Shown here: piece after piece, positions 19,025-29,458 of the stretch | Numbering within the stretch: the stretch's first letter is position 1 | Layout of the letters: every line of letters starts with the position of its first letter | Source: Cohnella cholangitidis | Lineage (GTDB): Bacteria; Bacillota; Bacilli; Paenibacillales; Paenibacillaceae | Length of the DNA stretch: 64,000 nucleotides | NCBI RefSeq assembly: GCF_014107495.1 | Contig: NZ_CP041969.1 | Location: forward strand, 434,001 to 498,000 | Reading direction: 5' to 3' | The notes under the pieces: generated by a model | The model's database searches: none | Told to the model about the DNA's origin: nothing | The model's input: only the letters and a program-made list of their open reading frames with translations | Made by a program: the position numbers and the translations under genes

Positions 19025-21103
19025 TTACTTAATAAGTGCGTTAGGATCAACGATCAATGCAACTTGGCCATCGCCTAGTATAGTCGCCCCGGAGACGACG
19101 CCGAGATTGCCGGCTAAATATTTGCCCAATGGCTTCAAGACGATCTCGCTTTGTCCTATGAATTCGTCTACGAGAATCGCGGCCAGCTTGTCCCCTTTGC
19201 GTACGATCAGCATTTCGGTTTCCGTTTCTTCTTCGTCCCGATAGTCGGGCGAATCAACCAAAGCCGCCAGCGATACGACCGGAATGATCGATTGGCGATA
19301 ATCGATCATTCGGTTGCCGTGAAGCGTTCGGATATCGGACCTTTTGACCGAACCGGTCTCAACAATAGAGGACAGAGGGAATGCGTATTTTTCGGATCCG
19401 AGCTTGATCAACATCGCCGCTATGATGGAAAGCGTGAGCGGCAGTTGTATCGAAAACTTCGTTCCGGCTCCCAGAGTCGAATGGACGGTGACATGTCCTC
19501 CGAGCGAGGAGATTTTAGATTTAACGACGTCAAGACCGACACCCCTGCCGGAAATGTCCGATACTTTGTCGGCGGTGCTGAAGCCCGCGGCGAAGATCAG
19601 CATGTTTACCTCTTCGTCGCTGAGATTTTTCGCCTCTTCGGCAGTAACGACGCCCCGTTTGATTGCCGTCTCCAATACTTTAGGACGATTGATTCCTTTG
19701 CCGTCTTCTTCGATTTCGATGAAGACGTGATTACCGCTATGGTAGGCGCGAAGATGTACCGTTCCTACTTCCGGTTTACCTATTTTGACCCGCTCTGCGA
19801 TAGGCTCTACGCCGTGATCGACCGCATTACGGATAAGGTGTACCAGCGGATCGCCGATTTCGTCGATGACCGTACGGTCTAATTCCGTCTCGGCTCCGGT
19901 AATCACTAAATCTACTTTCTTATCCAGCGATTTAGCCAAATCCCGGACCATCCGCGGAAACCGATTAAATACGCTCTCCACCGGAACCATCCGCAGCTTC
20001 AATACGATATTCTGTAAATCCGCGCTTACGCGCGCCATATGCTCGACCGTTTCCGTCAAGTCGTTACGCCGAACTTCGGACGCAAGCTGCTCCAATCGAA
20101 CCCGATCTATCAGCAACTCGCTAAATAGATTCATTAACGAATCAAGCCGGTCGATATCGACGCGAATCGTGCGCGGCGCGGCGCTTCCCGTCGATTGGGC
20201 CGCGGCCGGGCGAGGAGCGTTCTCGGCGCTGGGGCTAGGAGTTGCGGCCGGTGCATTGCTTGCCGGAGCAGCCGATGCCGCCGTTTCCAGGCTCGCTTTT
20301 TCGCTTTGCTCGACGGCGCCTTTACTTTGCTCCATCTCGGCTAGCGAATCCTTATCCACCGCGTTCAGAACAACCGATTCGATCTCCGAAACCCGTGAAA
20401 TTTGGTCTTTGAGTTCATTTGCATCGACTTGAGAGATGTAATAGACCGAGAAGCCGCGATCGAACTGCTCCTGCTCGATCTCTTGGACAGAAGGATAGGA
20501 TTTAACCACTTCTCCGTTGCGCTCAAGTACGTCGAACACCATATAAGCGCGAGCAGCTTTGAGCAAGCAGTCTTCTCGCACTTTCACTTCGATGTAATAG
20601 GCCTTATGGCCGCTCTCCAATGACTGGGCAAGGACGGATAGTTGGAATTGGTCCAATACGAACGAAGGTGGTACGGCTGCTGCCGACGACGCAGGTTTGG
20701 ACGTTCCGCCACCGCCGCCGACATCGCCTTTGACTATCCCCTTCAGACGTTGAACAAGCTCTTCCACATCACTTTTTCCCGTACCGCCGTTGATGATATC
20801 TTGAACCATACCTTCGAGCGCGTCCAAACATTTGAACAACGTATCGAATATATGTCCGTTCATGCTGAGCTTGCTGTTGCGTACAAGGTCCAGAACGTTT
20901 TCCATTTCGTGCGTCAGGGCGGCAAGATCTTCGAAGCCCATCGTCGCGGACATTCCCTTTAACGTGTGCGCAGAGCGGAAGATAACCTGAACGATGCTGA
21001 TATCCTCCGGTTGCTGCTCCAGCCGAAGCATATTTTCGTTCAGCGCTTGCAGGTGATCGTTGGACTCATCGATAAACATGGATAAGTATTGATTCATTTC
21101 CAC
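19025..21103 (-). CDS. cheA: Chemotaxis histidine kinase CheA
   Basis: 692 residues. Domains in order: Hpt with phospho-His at about 46 (FRSAHTLKGMSATMGF); P2 CheY/CheB-binding domain (about 150-240); an Ala/Pro-rich linker (about 265-310); dimerisation P3; HATPase P4 (LIRNAVDHGVEP, GRGVGLDVVKSKI); and a CheW-like P5. GTG at 21103 lies about 10 nt after AAGGAGG and is the likely start. It phosphorylates CheY and CheB. Confidence 0.96.
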   Translation of the reverse strand: MEMNQYLSMFIDESNDHLQALNENMLRLEQQPEDISIVQVIFRSAHTLKGMSATMGFEDLAALTHEMENVLDLVRNSKLSMNGHIFDTLFKCLDALEGMVQDIINGGTGKSDVEELVQRLKGIVKGDVGGGGGTSKPASSAAAVPPSFVLDQFQLSVLAQSLESGHKAYYIEVKVREDCLLKAARAYMVFDVLERNGEVVKSYPSVQEIEQEQFDRGFSVYYISQVDANELKDQISRVSEIESVVLNAVDKDSLAEMEQSKGAVEQSEKASLETAASAAPASNAPAATPSPSAENAPRPAAAQSTGSAAPRTIRVDIDRLDSLMNLFSELLIDRVRLEQLASEVRRNDLTETVEHMARVSADLQNIVLKLRMVPVESVFNRFPRMVRDLAKSLDKKVDLVITGAETELDRTVIDEIGDPLVHLIRNAVDHGVEPIAERVKIGKPEVGTVHLRAYHSGNHVFIEIEEDGKGINRPKVLETAIKRGVVTAEEAKNLSDEEVNMLIFAAGFSTADKVSDISGRGVGLDVVKSKISSLGGHVTVHSTLGAGTKFSIQLPLTLSIIAAMLIKLGSEKYAFPLSSIVETGSVKRSDIRTLHGNRMIDYRQSIIPVVSLAALVDSPDYRDEEETETEMLIVRKGDKLAAILVDEFIGQSEIVLKPLGKYLAGNLGVVSGATILGDGQVALIVDPNALIK

Positions 21104-21145
21104 TGGCCGGACACCTCCTTGTTGGCTGAGCTTACGGGTACATGA

Positions 21146-22608
21146 TTAAGGTTTGCGGGATTTCACTTCCTGCACGAGAACCGAAGCAATTTCTTGAAGC
21201 GGCAATTGGTGGGAAGCGGCGCCAAGCTCGATAGCGCAACGCGGCATTCCGTAAACGACGCACGTCTGCTCCGCTTCCGCTATCGTTGTCTGAGCCCCAT
21301 CCGCTTGAAGAGCCTTCATTCCTTTCGCGCCGTCGCTGCCCATTCCGGTCATGAGCACGATATGCCTTTTCAATTGCTGATGTCCGATCAACGATTCGAA
21401 CATCACATCAACTGACGGCTTGTGCCCTCCCTTCGGCGCTTCATCCGATAGCTTGATTCTGTACTTGCCTGTCGCGTCTTTCGAGAGCGACATATGCCGA
21501 CCCCCGGGAGCGATATAAGCAGTAGCAGTCTCAACGAGTTCATCGTCGACAGCTTCTCGGACATGGATGCTGCAAAAATTATCCAAACGTTGCGCCAGCG
21601 AATGCGTGAATTTAGGAGGCATGTGCTGGACAACGAGTATGGGAGCTGGAAAATCCGCCGGAATGCCGGTCAGAACTTCGTGCAAAGCACGCGGGCCTCC
21701 CGTAGACGTACCGATTGCAACCAGATGCGTGAATACCGTAGACGTCTTAGGCCCTGCATTCGCGTTATTGGACTCCTCTAAAGCTGAGGTATTCTCTAAC
21801 TTTGGCTTTGGCGCAAGACCAGATGGCTTCTTGGCGGGTAGAGGTCTATGCTCTATGCCCGCCGCGGGCTTGCGGCTTGGCAATTGCAAGCTTTCCTTGC
21901 CTGCCGCGCGCTCCGTTGCTTTCGGTTTTGCCGCGTTAGCGCCAAAGGTACCAGTGATCCGCGGCTTATCGGGCACCCTTCCGAAGTTGACCGGGGGTTC
22001 CGTGTTTTTCTTCCTTGGAGGTAGTTCGAGAGGTTTCACGCTCTCTTCGTTCGTTTTGTCGGGGACCGACAATGCCGATACGCTCGGTTTCGGTTTCTTC
22101 GTATTTTCTACGATCGGAACGGGTGCCGGCGTTTCGGTTTTTACAGGCTCGGGAATAGCTCGCCCATCTCCTTTACCGCCGGCAGCATTTTTAACGCGCC
22201 TCTGCTCATCGTCTCCAACGCGACATGAAGCTTCTCAAGCAATTGTTCGCCTACTTGATGAATATCGAGCTTCACGGCTCCATCCGGCTTGCGGATAAAA
22301 TCGATTGCGCCGTATTGGAGAGCTCGTATCGTATCCCTTGTCCCGTTATCCGTTACTGCTGAGAGCATGATAACCGGCATGGGCTGTACGGCCATGATTC
22401 GTTTCAGCGCCTCGATTCCATTCATATGAGGCATTTCCAAATCCATCGTAATAATGTCCGGCTTGAGTTCAAGCGCCAAGTCAACAGCCTCTTTACCATT
22501 CGAAGCTGTCGCCAATACTTTGAAGGCAGCATCAGCATCGATGACATCGCTGAACACTTTGCGCATGAATGGAGAATCATCAACAATGAGAACTTTGAAT
22601 TCCGTCAT
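21146..22608 (-). CDS. cheB: Chemotaxis response regulator / protein-glutamate methylesterase CheB, interrupted by a one-base deletion
   Basis: The receiver domain starts at 22608 (phospho-acceptor Asp56 in ITMDLEMP). The methylesterase domain ends at 21146 and has catalytic Ser in GTSTGGPRAL, His in VVQHMPPKF and Asp in GMGSDGAKGM. The first frame stops at 22141, just after GELFPSL. If one base is restored near 22150-22158 the frame continues through PEPVKTETPAPVPIV and a long Pro/Lys linker into the esterase domain without a stop. It demethylates receptors. The break lies in the linker, and I treat it as a single gene with a frameshift. Confidence 0.88.
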
Positions 22609-22674
22609 ATGCGATCCTCCCCTGTTAATCTGGCTGTAAACGCGTCACTGCTTCTAGTTCCTTAGCAACCTTGA

Positions 22675-23541
22675 CTAACTCCATAGTTTTTTCATTTTTT
22701 GCAGAAATCCTGATACCCCTCGCGCGCTACTCTGTTCTCGTTCTTCCAGCAGAAACCGAGAAGTGATTCGATCGATTCCTTTAATGGCTTGACTATCCGG
22801 AAACGCTATAGATAAAGGGGTCTGGCGTTTGACCGCCTTGGTGACGTTTGCGTCATCCGGAATGAATCCGAGAACCGGTATTTCCAACCCCAAATATTTA
22901 CTAGCCACTTGGCGAATGTTATCCGCCGTCTGATTGCCTTCCCGATCATCGGTAACCCGATTAACGACTAACCGGAAAGCGATATCGTGCCCCATCGTCT
23001 TAAGCATTTTAATCAAGGCGTAGGCATCCGTAATGGAGGTCGGCTCCGGAGTCGTGACGACGATCGTCTCCTCCGCCGCCGTTATGAATCTAACTGTTTC
23101 TTTCGATAAACCGGCTCCGGTATCGAATAAGATGAAATCCACATGTCCGTGCAGCTTGCCGATTTGTTCCGAGAAGTACTCGAGCTCTTGCTCGCTAAGC
23201 CTTACTAGATCTTGAAATCCCGAGCCGCCGGCGATGAACTGCAATCCGCTCGGCCCGATTTGGATGATTTCCCAAATGGACTTCTCGCCCTTAAGAAGAT
23301 GAATGAGATTATACTGGGCAGGCGTACCTAAAAGGACATCGATATTCGCGAAACTAACGTCCGCATCGAAAATGAGTACGCTATACCCCCGATTCTGCAA
23401 CGCCATCGCAAAGTTGAGGCTGAAATTCGATTTCCCTACGCCGCCTTTGCCGCTTGTTACGGTGACGACCCGCGTCGTGCGAGCGGATCGAATGTCCTTT
23501 GAATGAACCAAATGCCGGAGTGCCTGCGCTTGATCAATCAT
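22675..23541 (-). CDS. flhG: MinD-like ATPase FlhG (YlxH), flagellar number regulator
   Basis: 288 residues. The deviant Walker A motif TSGKGGVGKSNFSLN, the DADVSFANIDVLLG segment and FDTGAGLS identify the ParA/MinD family. It overlaps flhF by 8 bp. FlhG stimulates the FlhF GTPase through its N-terminal region and controls flagellar placement and number. Confidence 0.95.
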   Translation of the reverse strand: MIDQAQALRHLVHSKDIRSARTTRVVTVTSGKGGVGKSNFSLNFAMALQNRGYSVLIFDADVSFANIDVLLGTPAQYNLIHLLKGEKSIWEIIQIGPSGLQFIAGGSGFQDLVRLSEQELEYFSEQIGKLHGHVDFILFDTGAGLSKETVRFITAAEETIVVTTPEPTSITDAYALIKMLKTMGHDIAFRLVVNRVTDDREGNQTADNIRQVASKYLGLEIPVLGFIPDDANVTKAVKRQTPLSIAFPDSQAIKGIDRITSRFLLEEREQSSARGVSGFLQKMKKLWS

Positions 23542-25018
23542 CGGTCGGATCCCCCAATATTCGTTTTACTAAATCCTCCGGCTCGAAAGCTTTAATGTCG
23601 TCGGGTACCGTTTGTCCGAAAGTAATATAGGAAATCCGAAAGTCGAACTCTCTCACCAAATTGATTACCGATCCGTAGGAATCCGTCTCGTCGAATTTGG
23701 TCAGCAACAGTTGGTTAACTCCGTATTTCACGAATTGGGATGCAACCGTCTTCATATCGCTGTATTTGTGGGTTAAGCTCAGGACGAGAATCGTTTGCGT
23801 TTGCTCGCCTGGCGCCAGAAGGCTGTTTACTTCCGACACGAACAGCTCGTTCCTATAGTTACGGCCCGCGGTGTCCATGAAGATCAAGTCTTGATCGCTC
23901 ATTTTTTTGTAAGCTCGCGTTAACTCGCCCGGAGAGAACACGACTTCAAGCGGTATGTTTAAGATATCCGCGTAAGTTCTTAATTGGTCTACTGCGGCAA
24001 TCCTGTAGGTATCCGCTGTGATGAAACCTACCGATCTTCTGTGGTTGAAAGATTGCTCCGCAGCCAGCTTGGCGATCGTCGTTGTCTTACCGACTCCCGT
24101 CGGGCCGACGAAATGGATAATTCGGGTTTCCGCATCGATGCCGACGTCCTTCGCGTTATGCAGCCAAGAGAGAAGCTCGGCTCGAGCTGCTTGATAGGAA
24201 GCTTCTACGCTCTCTTCTCCGAGATCCGCCAGCCTATGGCTGACCGCTTCGGCGAATTGTTCTACGTAAGCGGGTTCTACTCCTTGTTCGGCTAACCGCT
24301 TGCTCCACTTCATAACGGATTCCGGCATGCTGCGGTAGGTTTGCTGTTTGGCCATCTTCGTCATTAATTCTTTCATGGAACGCAGTTCCTGCAACAAAGC
24401 GGACGTTTCTTCAACTTCTTGCTTATTTCCTCTTGTTTGCGCGGTTAGCACATCATCGGCTAGCGTCGACGCTTGCACGCTCGTCCGCGGTTGTTCCGGC
24501 TTGTTATCGGTAAATGCCGGTTCCGGCCGAATCTCGGGAAGAGGAGCGCTGCGTTCTTGAGCCGATTTAGCCAGTTCTAAACTCGAACCGAAGGCACTCA
24601 TCTTCGTCGGACCGGCTTGTCCGGAATCCGTCTGAATGTCGGCTAGTCCGATAGGCGACGGTAACGGCGCTCTTCCGCTATCCGCAAACGGAGGCTGGGA
24701 ATAGCGTTCCCTGATCGTGTTCGAGGGCAACACGGGCGAAGACGTCGCTTGCTCTTCCGCAGGAGGGACATAAGGCTTTCTGTCGGGCAGACGATCAGGC
24801 AATGGCGATCTCGATGGCAACGGCGAGCGCGCGGGCGGTTTCTTGGCCGCTTCATCGATCGCGGCGATGACTTCCATACGCTTCTTGCGGAACATGCCAA
24901 GAAATCCGCCTACGCGGATTTCTTTCGTATTGAGAATGACGGCATCCGAGCCTAGCTCGCTTCGAATCATTTGAACGGCTTCGGGCACATCGTCGACGAT
25001 ATATCTTTTTACCTTCAT
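23534..25018 (-). CDS. flhF: SRP-type GTPase FlhF (flagellar placement)
   Basis: 494 residues. The N-terminal B domain is long, Pro/Ser-rich and probably disordered (about 70-200). The N and G domains follow, with Walker [18 protein letters not shown], then DTYRIAAVDQLRTYADI, DTAGRNYRNE and LTKFDETDSYG. It overlaps flhA by 4 bp (ATGA). It recruits early flagellar parts to the right membrane site. Confidence 0.95.
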   Translation of the reverse strand: MKVKRYIVDDVPEAVQMIRSELGSDAVILNTKEIRVGGFLGMFRKKRMEVIAAIDEAAKKPPARSPLPSRSPLPDRLPDRKPYVPPAEEQATSSPVLPSNTIRERYSQPPFADSGRAPLPSPIGLADIQTDSGQAGPTKMSAFGSSLELAKSAQERSAPLPEIRPEPAFTDNKPEQPRTSVQASTLADDVLTAQTRGNKQEVEETSALLQELRSMKELMTKMAKQQTYRSMPESVMKWSKRLAEQGVEPAYVEQFAEAVSHRLADLGEESVEASYQAARAELLSWLHNAKDVGIDAETRIIHFVGPTGVGKTTTIAKLAAEQSFNHRRSVGFITADTYRIAAVDQLRTYADILNIPLEVVFSPGELTRAYKKMSDQDLIFMDTAGRNYRNELFVSEVNSLLAPGEQTQTILVLSLTHKYSDMKTVASQFVKYGVNQLLLTKFDETDSYGSVINLVREFDFRISYITFGQTVPDDIKAFEPEDLVKRILGDPTDD

Positions 25019-27048
25019 GCACTCACCACCCCAACGCTTTGCACTTCAATGCTTGGCTCCAATTCACTGTATGAGATAACCGGAATATCTTGCAAACTTC
25101 TTTCTAGCAACTGGCGCAAATACATACGAATCGTCGGTGAGGTTAAAATAATCGGTTGTTGTCCCGATTGAACCAGGCGGTTGACTTGCTCCGTCAAGCG
25201 TTGATAGATCACTTGGGAAGATGCGGGATCCATAGCCAAATAGCTGCCTTGATCGGATTGTTGCACCGCATCCGCGATCTTCTTCTCGACGGCCGGGCTA
25301 ACCGTAATCACCTTAAGAGGTTCGGAAGAAGTAGCGTACTGTTGCGTAATTTGTCTGGACAAGCTTTGCCGTACGTATTCCGTTAACACTTCCGGGTCCT
25401 TCGTATACTTGCCGTAATCCGCCAACGTTTCGAAGATCGTAACCAAATCCCGGATGGAGATCTTTTCTTTTAGAAGCTTTGACAATACTTTCTGCACGTC
25501 CCCCACGCCAAGGATGGATGGGATCAGTTCGTCGACCAGAGCCGGATACGTTTCTTTGACGCTTTCCACCAATGCTTTCGTTTCTTGGCGGCCGATAAGC
25601 TCGTGCGCGTACTTCTTAATGACTTCCGTTAAATGAGTCGCTACGACGGAAGGAGGATCGACGACGGTATAACCGGCCATCTCCGCACGTTCTTTCGTAG
25701 CTTCGTCGATCCAAAGCGCCGGAAGTCCGAACGCGGGTTCCTGCGTCTCGATTCCCGTGACGGAATCATCATCGAAGCCCGGACTCATGGCAAGATAATG
25801 ATGAATTAATAATTCGCCACGAGCTACCGTATTTCCTTTCATCTTGATGACATATTCGTTCGGTTTTAGTTGAATATTGTCGCGAATTCGGATAACGGGC
25901 ACGATTAATCCCATTTCAAGCGCGCATTGCCGTCGAATCATGATGATCCTGTCGAGCAAATCCCCGCCCTGTTGCGTATCGGCCAGCGGAATTAAGCCGT
26001 ATCCGAACTCGAATTCGATCGGGTCTACCTGCAATAGGCTGATGACGCTCTCCGGGCTTCGGACTTCCTCGATTTGTTTCTCTTCGACAAGAAGCTCTTC
26101 TTCTTGCTGTTTACGGTCTAGATTAGACTGCAATCGATAACCGGCGACGGCGAGAATGATCGCATACGGAATGGTGCTAAGCAGAGGTATCGGCGTTGCG
26201 ATCCCAAGCAGTGCTACCGTACCCGCTACGATGTATAGCAATTTCGGATAACGGAGCAATTGTTTGCTCACGTCGTCGGCCATATTTCCTTCGGACGCCG
26301 CTCTCGTGACGATAATACCGGCAGCCGTACTAATTAGTAGCGCAGGAATTTGGCTGACGAGACCGTCACCGATCGTCAAGATGGAGTATGTCTCTAGAGA
26401 AGTCATGACGTCCATGCCATGAATAGCCATACCGATAATAAAACCTGCGATCAAGTTGATAAGAACGATGATGATCGACGCGATAGCGTCCCCTTTTACG
26501 AATTTACTCGCACCGTCCATCGCTCCGTAGAAATCGGCTTCCTTCTCGATTTTCTCGCGGCGTTCGCGCGCTTGCTGTTCGTTGATCAATCCTGCGTTCA
26601 AATCGGCGTCGATGCTCATTTGTTTACCGGGCATCGCGTCGAGAGTAAACCTTGCCCCTACTTCGGCGACGCGCTCGGAACCCTTAGTAATAACGATAAA
26701 TTGGACGACGACCAGGATAAGGAATACAACGAATCCAATCGCCATCTGACCGCCTGCAACGAATTTTCCGAAGGTCTCGACGACATGTCCCGCATCGGCC
26801 TCGGAAAGAACCAGTCTCGTCGTCGATACGTTCAACGCTAAGCGGAATACCGTTGTAATGAGCAATAAAGTCGGGAAAATCGAAAAATGTAGCGCATCTT
26901 GGGTGTTCATTGCAATGAGCAATATCATGATGGCTACGGAAATGTTGATGATGAGCAAAATGTCCAATAGCCCTTTGGGAATTGGAACGACCATCATCAG
27001 GACAATGCCGATGACGCCAATGAGTATGCTTAAGTCCCGTATTTTCAT
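25015..27048 (-). CDS. flhA: Flagellar export gate protein FlhA
   Basis: ATG at 27048 (MKIRDLSILIGVIGIVLMMVVPIPKG) with GGGAGG upstream gives 677 residues; the longer in-frame reading back to 27132 runs into the inverted repeat and is rejected. Eight membrane helices lie in the first ~330 residues with the conserved FHIPEP-type loop (KGSERVAEVGARFTLDAMPGKQ), followed by the large cytoplasmic domain that docks export chaperones. Proton-driven export gate. Confidence 0.96.
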   Translation of the reverse strand: MKIRDLSILIGVIGIVLMMVVPIPKGLLDILLIINISVAIMILLIAMNTQDALHFSIFPTLLLITTVFRLALNVSTTRLVLSEADAGHVVETFGKFVAGGQMAIGFVVFLILVVVQFIVITKGSERVAEVGARFTLDAMPGKQMSIDADLNAGLINEQQARERREKIEKEADFYGAMDGASKFVKGDAIASIIIVLINLIAGFIIGMAIHGMDVMTSLETYSILTIGDGLVSQIPALLISTAAGIIVTRAASEGNMADDVSKQLLRYPKLLYIVAGTVALLGIATPIPLLSTIPYAIILAVAGYRLQSNLDRKQQEEELLVEEKQIEEVRSPESVISLLQVDPIEFEFGYGLIPLADTQQGGDLLDRIIMIRRQCALEMGLIVPVIRIRDNIQLKPNEYVIKMKGNTVARGELLIHHYLAMSPGFDDDSVTGIETQEPAFGLPALWIDEATKERAEMAGYTVVDPPSVVATHLTEVIKKYAHELIGRQETKALVESVKETYPALVDELIPSILGVGDVQKVLSKLLKEKISIRDLVTIFETLADYGKYTKDPEVLTEYVRQSLSRQITQQYATSSEPLKVITVSPAVEKKIADAVQQSDQGSYLAMDPASSQVIYQRLTEQVNRLVQSGQQPIILTSPTIRMYLRQLLERSLQDIPVISYSELEPSIEVQSVGVVSA

Positions 27049-27122
27049 GACGCGTTCCTCCCATTCGAAGCGTTCTCTTATGAAAACGCGTGCGACAGAA
27101 AAGGATTGTCCCTGTGCCGCTG

Positions 27123-27174
27123 TTAAAATCAAGTTGCTATTGAAATGACTTTTGCCGTTGCAACTTGATTTTAA
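27123..27174 (-). repeat. 15-bp perfect inverted repeat between flhB and flhA
   Basis: TTAAAATCAAGTTGC (27123-27137) and its exact complement (27160-27174) flank a 22-nt loop. After a 2-nt mismatch the outer CCGC/GCGG pairs also match. No T-tract follows on either strand, so it is not a standard terminator. It lies in the unusually long 197-bp flhB-flhA gap of an otherwise tight operon. Confidence 0.9.
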
Positions 27175-27245
27175 AGGCGGACGTAAACTCTCCGTGACAA
27201 TTCCTTTTCTTCTGCACCCTTCATAAGCCGACCAATCTCACTATA

Positions 27246-28334
27246 TTACCTACGGCCTTTGAGCCGATATACGTATGCCAGCACTTCCGCTACCGCTTGG
27301 AAGAGGTCGCCGGGAACGCTTTGTCCCACTTCAGTCCTCTCGTATAGCGCGCGGGCGAGCGGCTTGTTTTCCATTGTTATGACCTCATTTTGTTTGGCGA
27401 TTTCCCGGATACGAAGAGCTAAGTAGTCTTGCCCTTTGGCGATAACCGTTGGCGCATCCATCTTTGAAGCATCATATTTCAATGCAACGGCGAAGTGCGT
27501 CGGATTCGTAATAATGACATCCGCGTTCGGCACTTCTTGCATCATCCGCATCAGAGCCATCCTGCGTTGGCGCTCCTTGATCTTCCCTTTGATTAAAGGA
27601 TCGCCTTCTATGTTCTTGTATTCGTCTTTAATATCTTGCTTACTCATTCTCATATTTTTCTCGAACTCGTAACGTTGATACATAAAATCGCCAATGGCTA
27701 AAATAAGCAATAATGCAGCAACATAAATCCCCATCTGCATCGTCAAGCTGGTTACAAACGCGAAAATATCTTGTACGGGCAAATGCGCCAGATCCATCAA
27801 TCGGTCTCTTTCGGACCATAAAAGCATGAAAACGATCAATCCGACAGCGATTAGCTTCAAAGAGCTTTTGAGAAATTCAACGATCGTACGCATACCGAAA
27901 ATGTTTTTGGCACCGTTAATCGGATTTAGCTTATCCAGTTTTGGTTTTAGTGGTTCAAAAGTGAATAACCAACCGATTTGCACGTAATAACTCGCAAAGG
28001 CTACGACAACGGCAATGATGAAAATAGGCGATAATACGATTAGAATTTGAATGGCGTACTGGGAGAACAGACCCAGTACGTTCTGATCCGTTACTTCCAT
28101 GTTCAATCGATGCAGCAAAGTGTCGCCGAACAAACTCAGTATTTCTTTCTGCAAAAATGGACCAAGCATGAGTAAGCAACAAATACTTGCGAGTAAAATC
28201 AGCGAGCTTGGAATTTCCGGGCTTTTTGCCACTTGGCCTTTGTTCCGGCTTTCCGAACGCTTTTTGGGTGTCGCCTTTTCCGTTTTCTCGCCTGAAAACA
28301 ATTGCAGGTCCATCCTTAGGCGATTACGGGGCAT
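27246..28334 (-). CDS. flhB: Flagellar export switch protein FlhB
   Basis: 362 residues. Four membrane helices, then the cytoplasmic domain with autocleavage motif NPTH (in ADVIITNPTHFAVALKYD) and PTVIAKGQDYLALRIREIA. It switches export specificity from hook to filament after cleavage, together with FliK. A GAGGAGG site precedes the ATG. A paralogue of its C-terminal domain is encoded at 63263-63589. Confidence 0.96.
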   Translation of the reverse strand: MPRNRLRMDLQLFSGEKTEKATPKKRSESRNKGQVAKSPEIPSSLILLASICCLLMLGPFLQKEILSLFGDTLLHRLNMEVTDQNVLGLFSQYAIQILIVLSPIFIIAVVVAFASYYVQIGWLFTFEPLKPKLDKLNPINGAKNIFGMRTIVEFLKSSLKLIAVGLIVFMLLWSERDRLMDLAHLPVQDIFAFVTSLTMQMGIYVAALLLILAIGDFMYQRYEFEKNMRMSKQDIKDEYKNIEGDPLIKGKIKERQRRMALMRMMQEVPNADVIITNPTHFAVALKYDASKMDAPTVIAKGQDYLALRIREIAKQNEVITMENKPLARALYERTEVGQSVPGDLFQAVAEVLAYVYRLKGRR

Positions 28335-28364
28335 GACACCACCTCCTCTTCTGGATTTCTAAGA

Positions 28365-29150
28365 TTAAGAGGATGACTTTATGATGGTAAACAGTTTCTC
28401 GAGCGCTTGGAACATATGATCGAATATCACTTGAAACAATACGCCAAACCCGGGAAGAAGCAGGACGAGCAATCCCAAACCCACTAGAATTTTAATCGGT
28501 ATGCCGATAACGAACACGTTGTACTGAGGAGCGGTTCTTGCGAGAAGCGCCAACCCGAAATCCGTCAAAAACATCGCTACGACGATCGGGGCCGATATTT
28601 GCAGCGCTAACAAGAACGTGTCCGCGAAAGTTCTGGTTAGAAACTCCGTGACGTTTCCTCCGTAATATACTTGAAACAGATTGTTATCGAGAGGCAACCA
28701 CTTGTAACTATCCATAATCGCCGCCAACAAATAATGGTGACCGTTTATGGACAAAAAAACGAGAATCATTAACATATACTTGAAATTTCCGAGTATAGGC
28801 GCCGTTACGCCCGTAATGGGATCAACGATATTCGCAATCCCAAACCCCATTTGCATATCCATGAATGAACCGGCGGTTTGTACGATCGTGAAGAACATGT
28901 AAGCCACATAACCTATGAGCAGCCCCGCAAAAACTTCCCGTACGATCGCAAGAATATAAGTAGCATCGGCAGTAATTTTCGTATCGAAGCCGACCGTTAA
29001 AAAGACAATCAACGAGACGAAAAACGCAAGACCAATTTTGATGACCGTTGGAAACGTACGCGAAGAGAAAATAGGTGCCACTACAAAAAACGATGTTATT
29101 CGACATAAAACAAGCAGAAAAGCAGGAAACGCCTGCATAATTAGTTCCAT
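28365..29150 (-). CDS. fliR: Flagellar export gate protein FliR
   Basis: 261 residues, about six membrane helices (MQAFPAFLLVLCRITSFFVVAPIF at the N-terminus, IVDPITGVTAPILGNF in the middle). It forms the export pore with FliP and FliQ. Tight spacing to fliQ upstream. Confidence 0.95.
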   Translation of the reverse strand: MELIMQAFPAFLLVLCRITSFFVVAPIFSSRTFPTVIKIGLAFFVSLIVFLTVGFDTKITADATYILAIVREVFAGLLIGYVAYMFFTIVQTAGSFMDMQMGFGIANIVDPITGVTAPILGNFKYMLMILVFLSINGHHYLLAAIMDSYKWLPLDNNLFQVYYGGNVTEFLTRTFADTFLLALQISAPIVVAMFLTDFGLALLARTAPQYNVFVIGIPIKILVGLGLLVLLLPGFGVLFQVIFDHMFQALEKLFTIIKSSS

Positions 29151-29156
29151 TCGCCG

Positions 29157-29426
29157 TCACCCAATGTAGTTCGCCAAATTTCCTAGCAATTGACTCGTGA
29201 AATCGACCATGACATTCAGGATCCACGGACCGAAAAGCAGGATGGCCAAGAAAACAGCGATGATTTTGGGTACGAAAGCAAGCGTCTGCTCCTGGATTTG
29301 CGTGGTCGCTTGAAAGATACTGACGAGTAATCCGACGATCAGTCCGATTCCGAGCATTGGCGCGCTTACTTTAAGAACGGTATACAAAGCTTGTCCCGCT
29401 AAACCGATAATAAACTCTGTAGACAT
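29157..29426 (-). CDS. fliQ: Flagellar export gate protein FliQ
   Basis: ATG at 29426 (MSTEFIIGLAGQALYTVL) with AGGAGGGTTATC upstream gives 89 residues, the usual size. Two membrane helices with GLLVSIFQATTQIQEQTLAFVPK between them. Confidence 0.95.
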   Translation of the reverse strand: MSTEFIIGLAGQALYTVLKVSAPMLGIGLIVGLLVSIFQATTQIQEQTLAFVPKIIAVFLAILLFGPWILNVMVDFTSQLLGNLANYIG

Positions 29427-29458
29427 GATAACCCTCCTACCTTGCAATTACGCTTAAT

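Noticed and set aside
19151..19882. 243-aa plus-strand open frame
   Set aside because: Antisense to the cheA kinase domain; no recognisable features.
21567..22298. 243-aa plus-strand open frame
   Set aside because: Antisense to cheB and its linker; composition reflects the linker's Pro/Lys codons.
22141..22608. Separate CheY-like regulator plus separate CheB
   Set aside because: The two parts join in the next frame through a continuous linker when one base is added; CheB has exactly this receiver-linker-esterase order.
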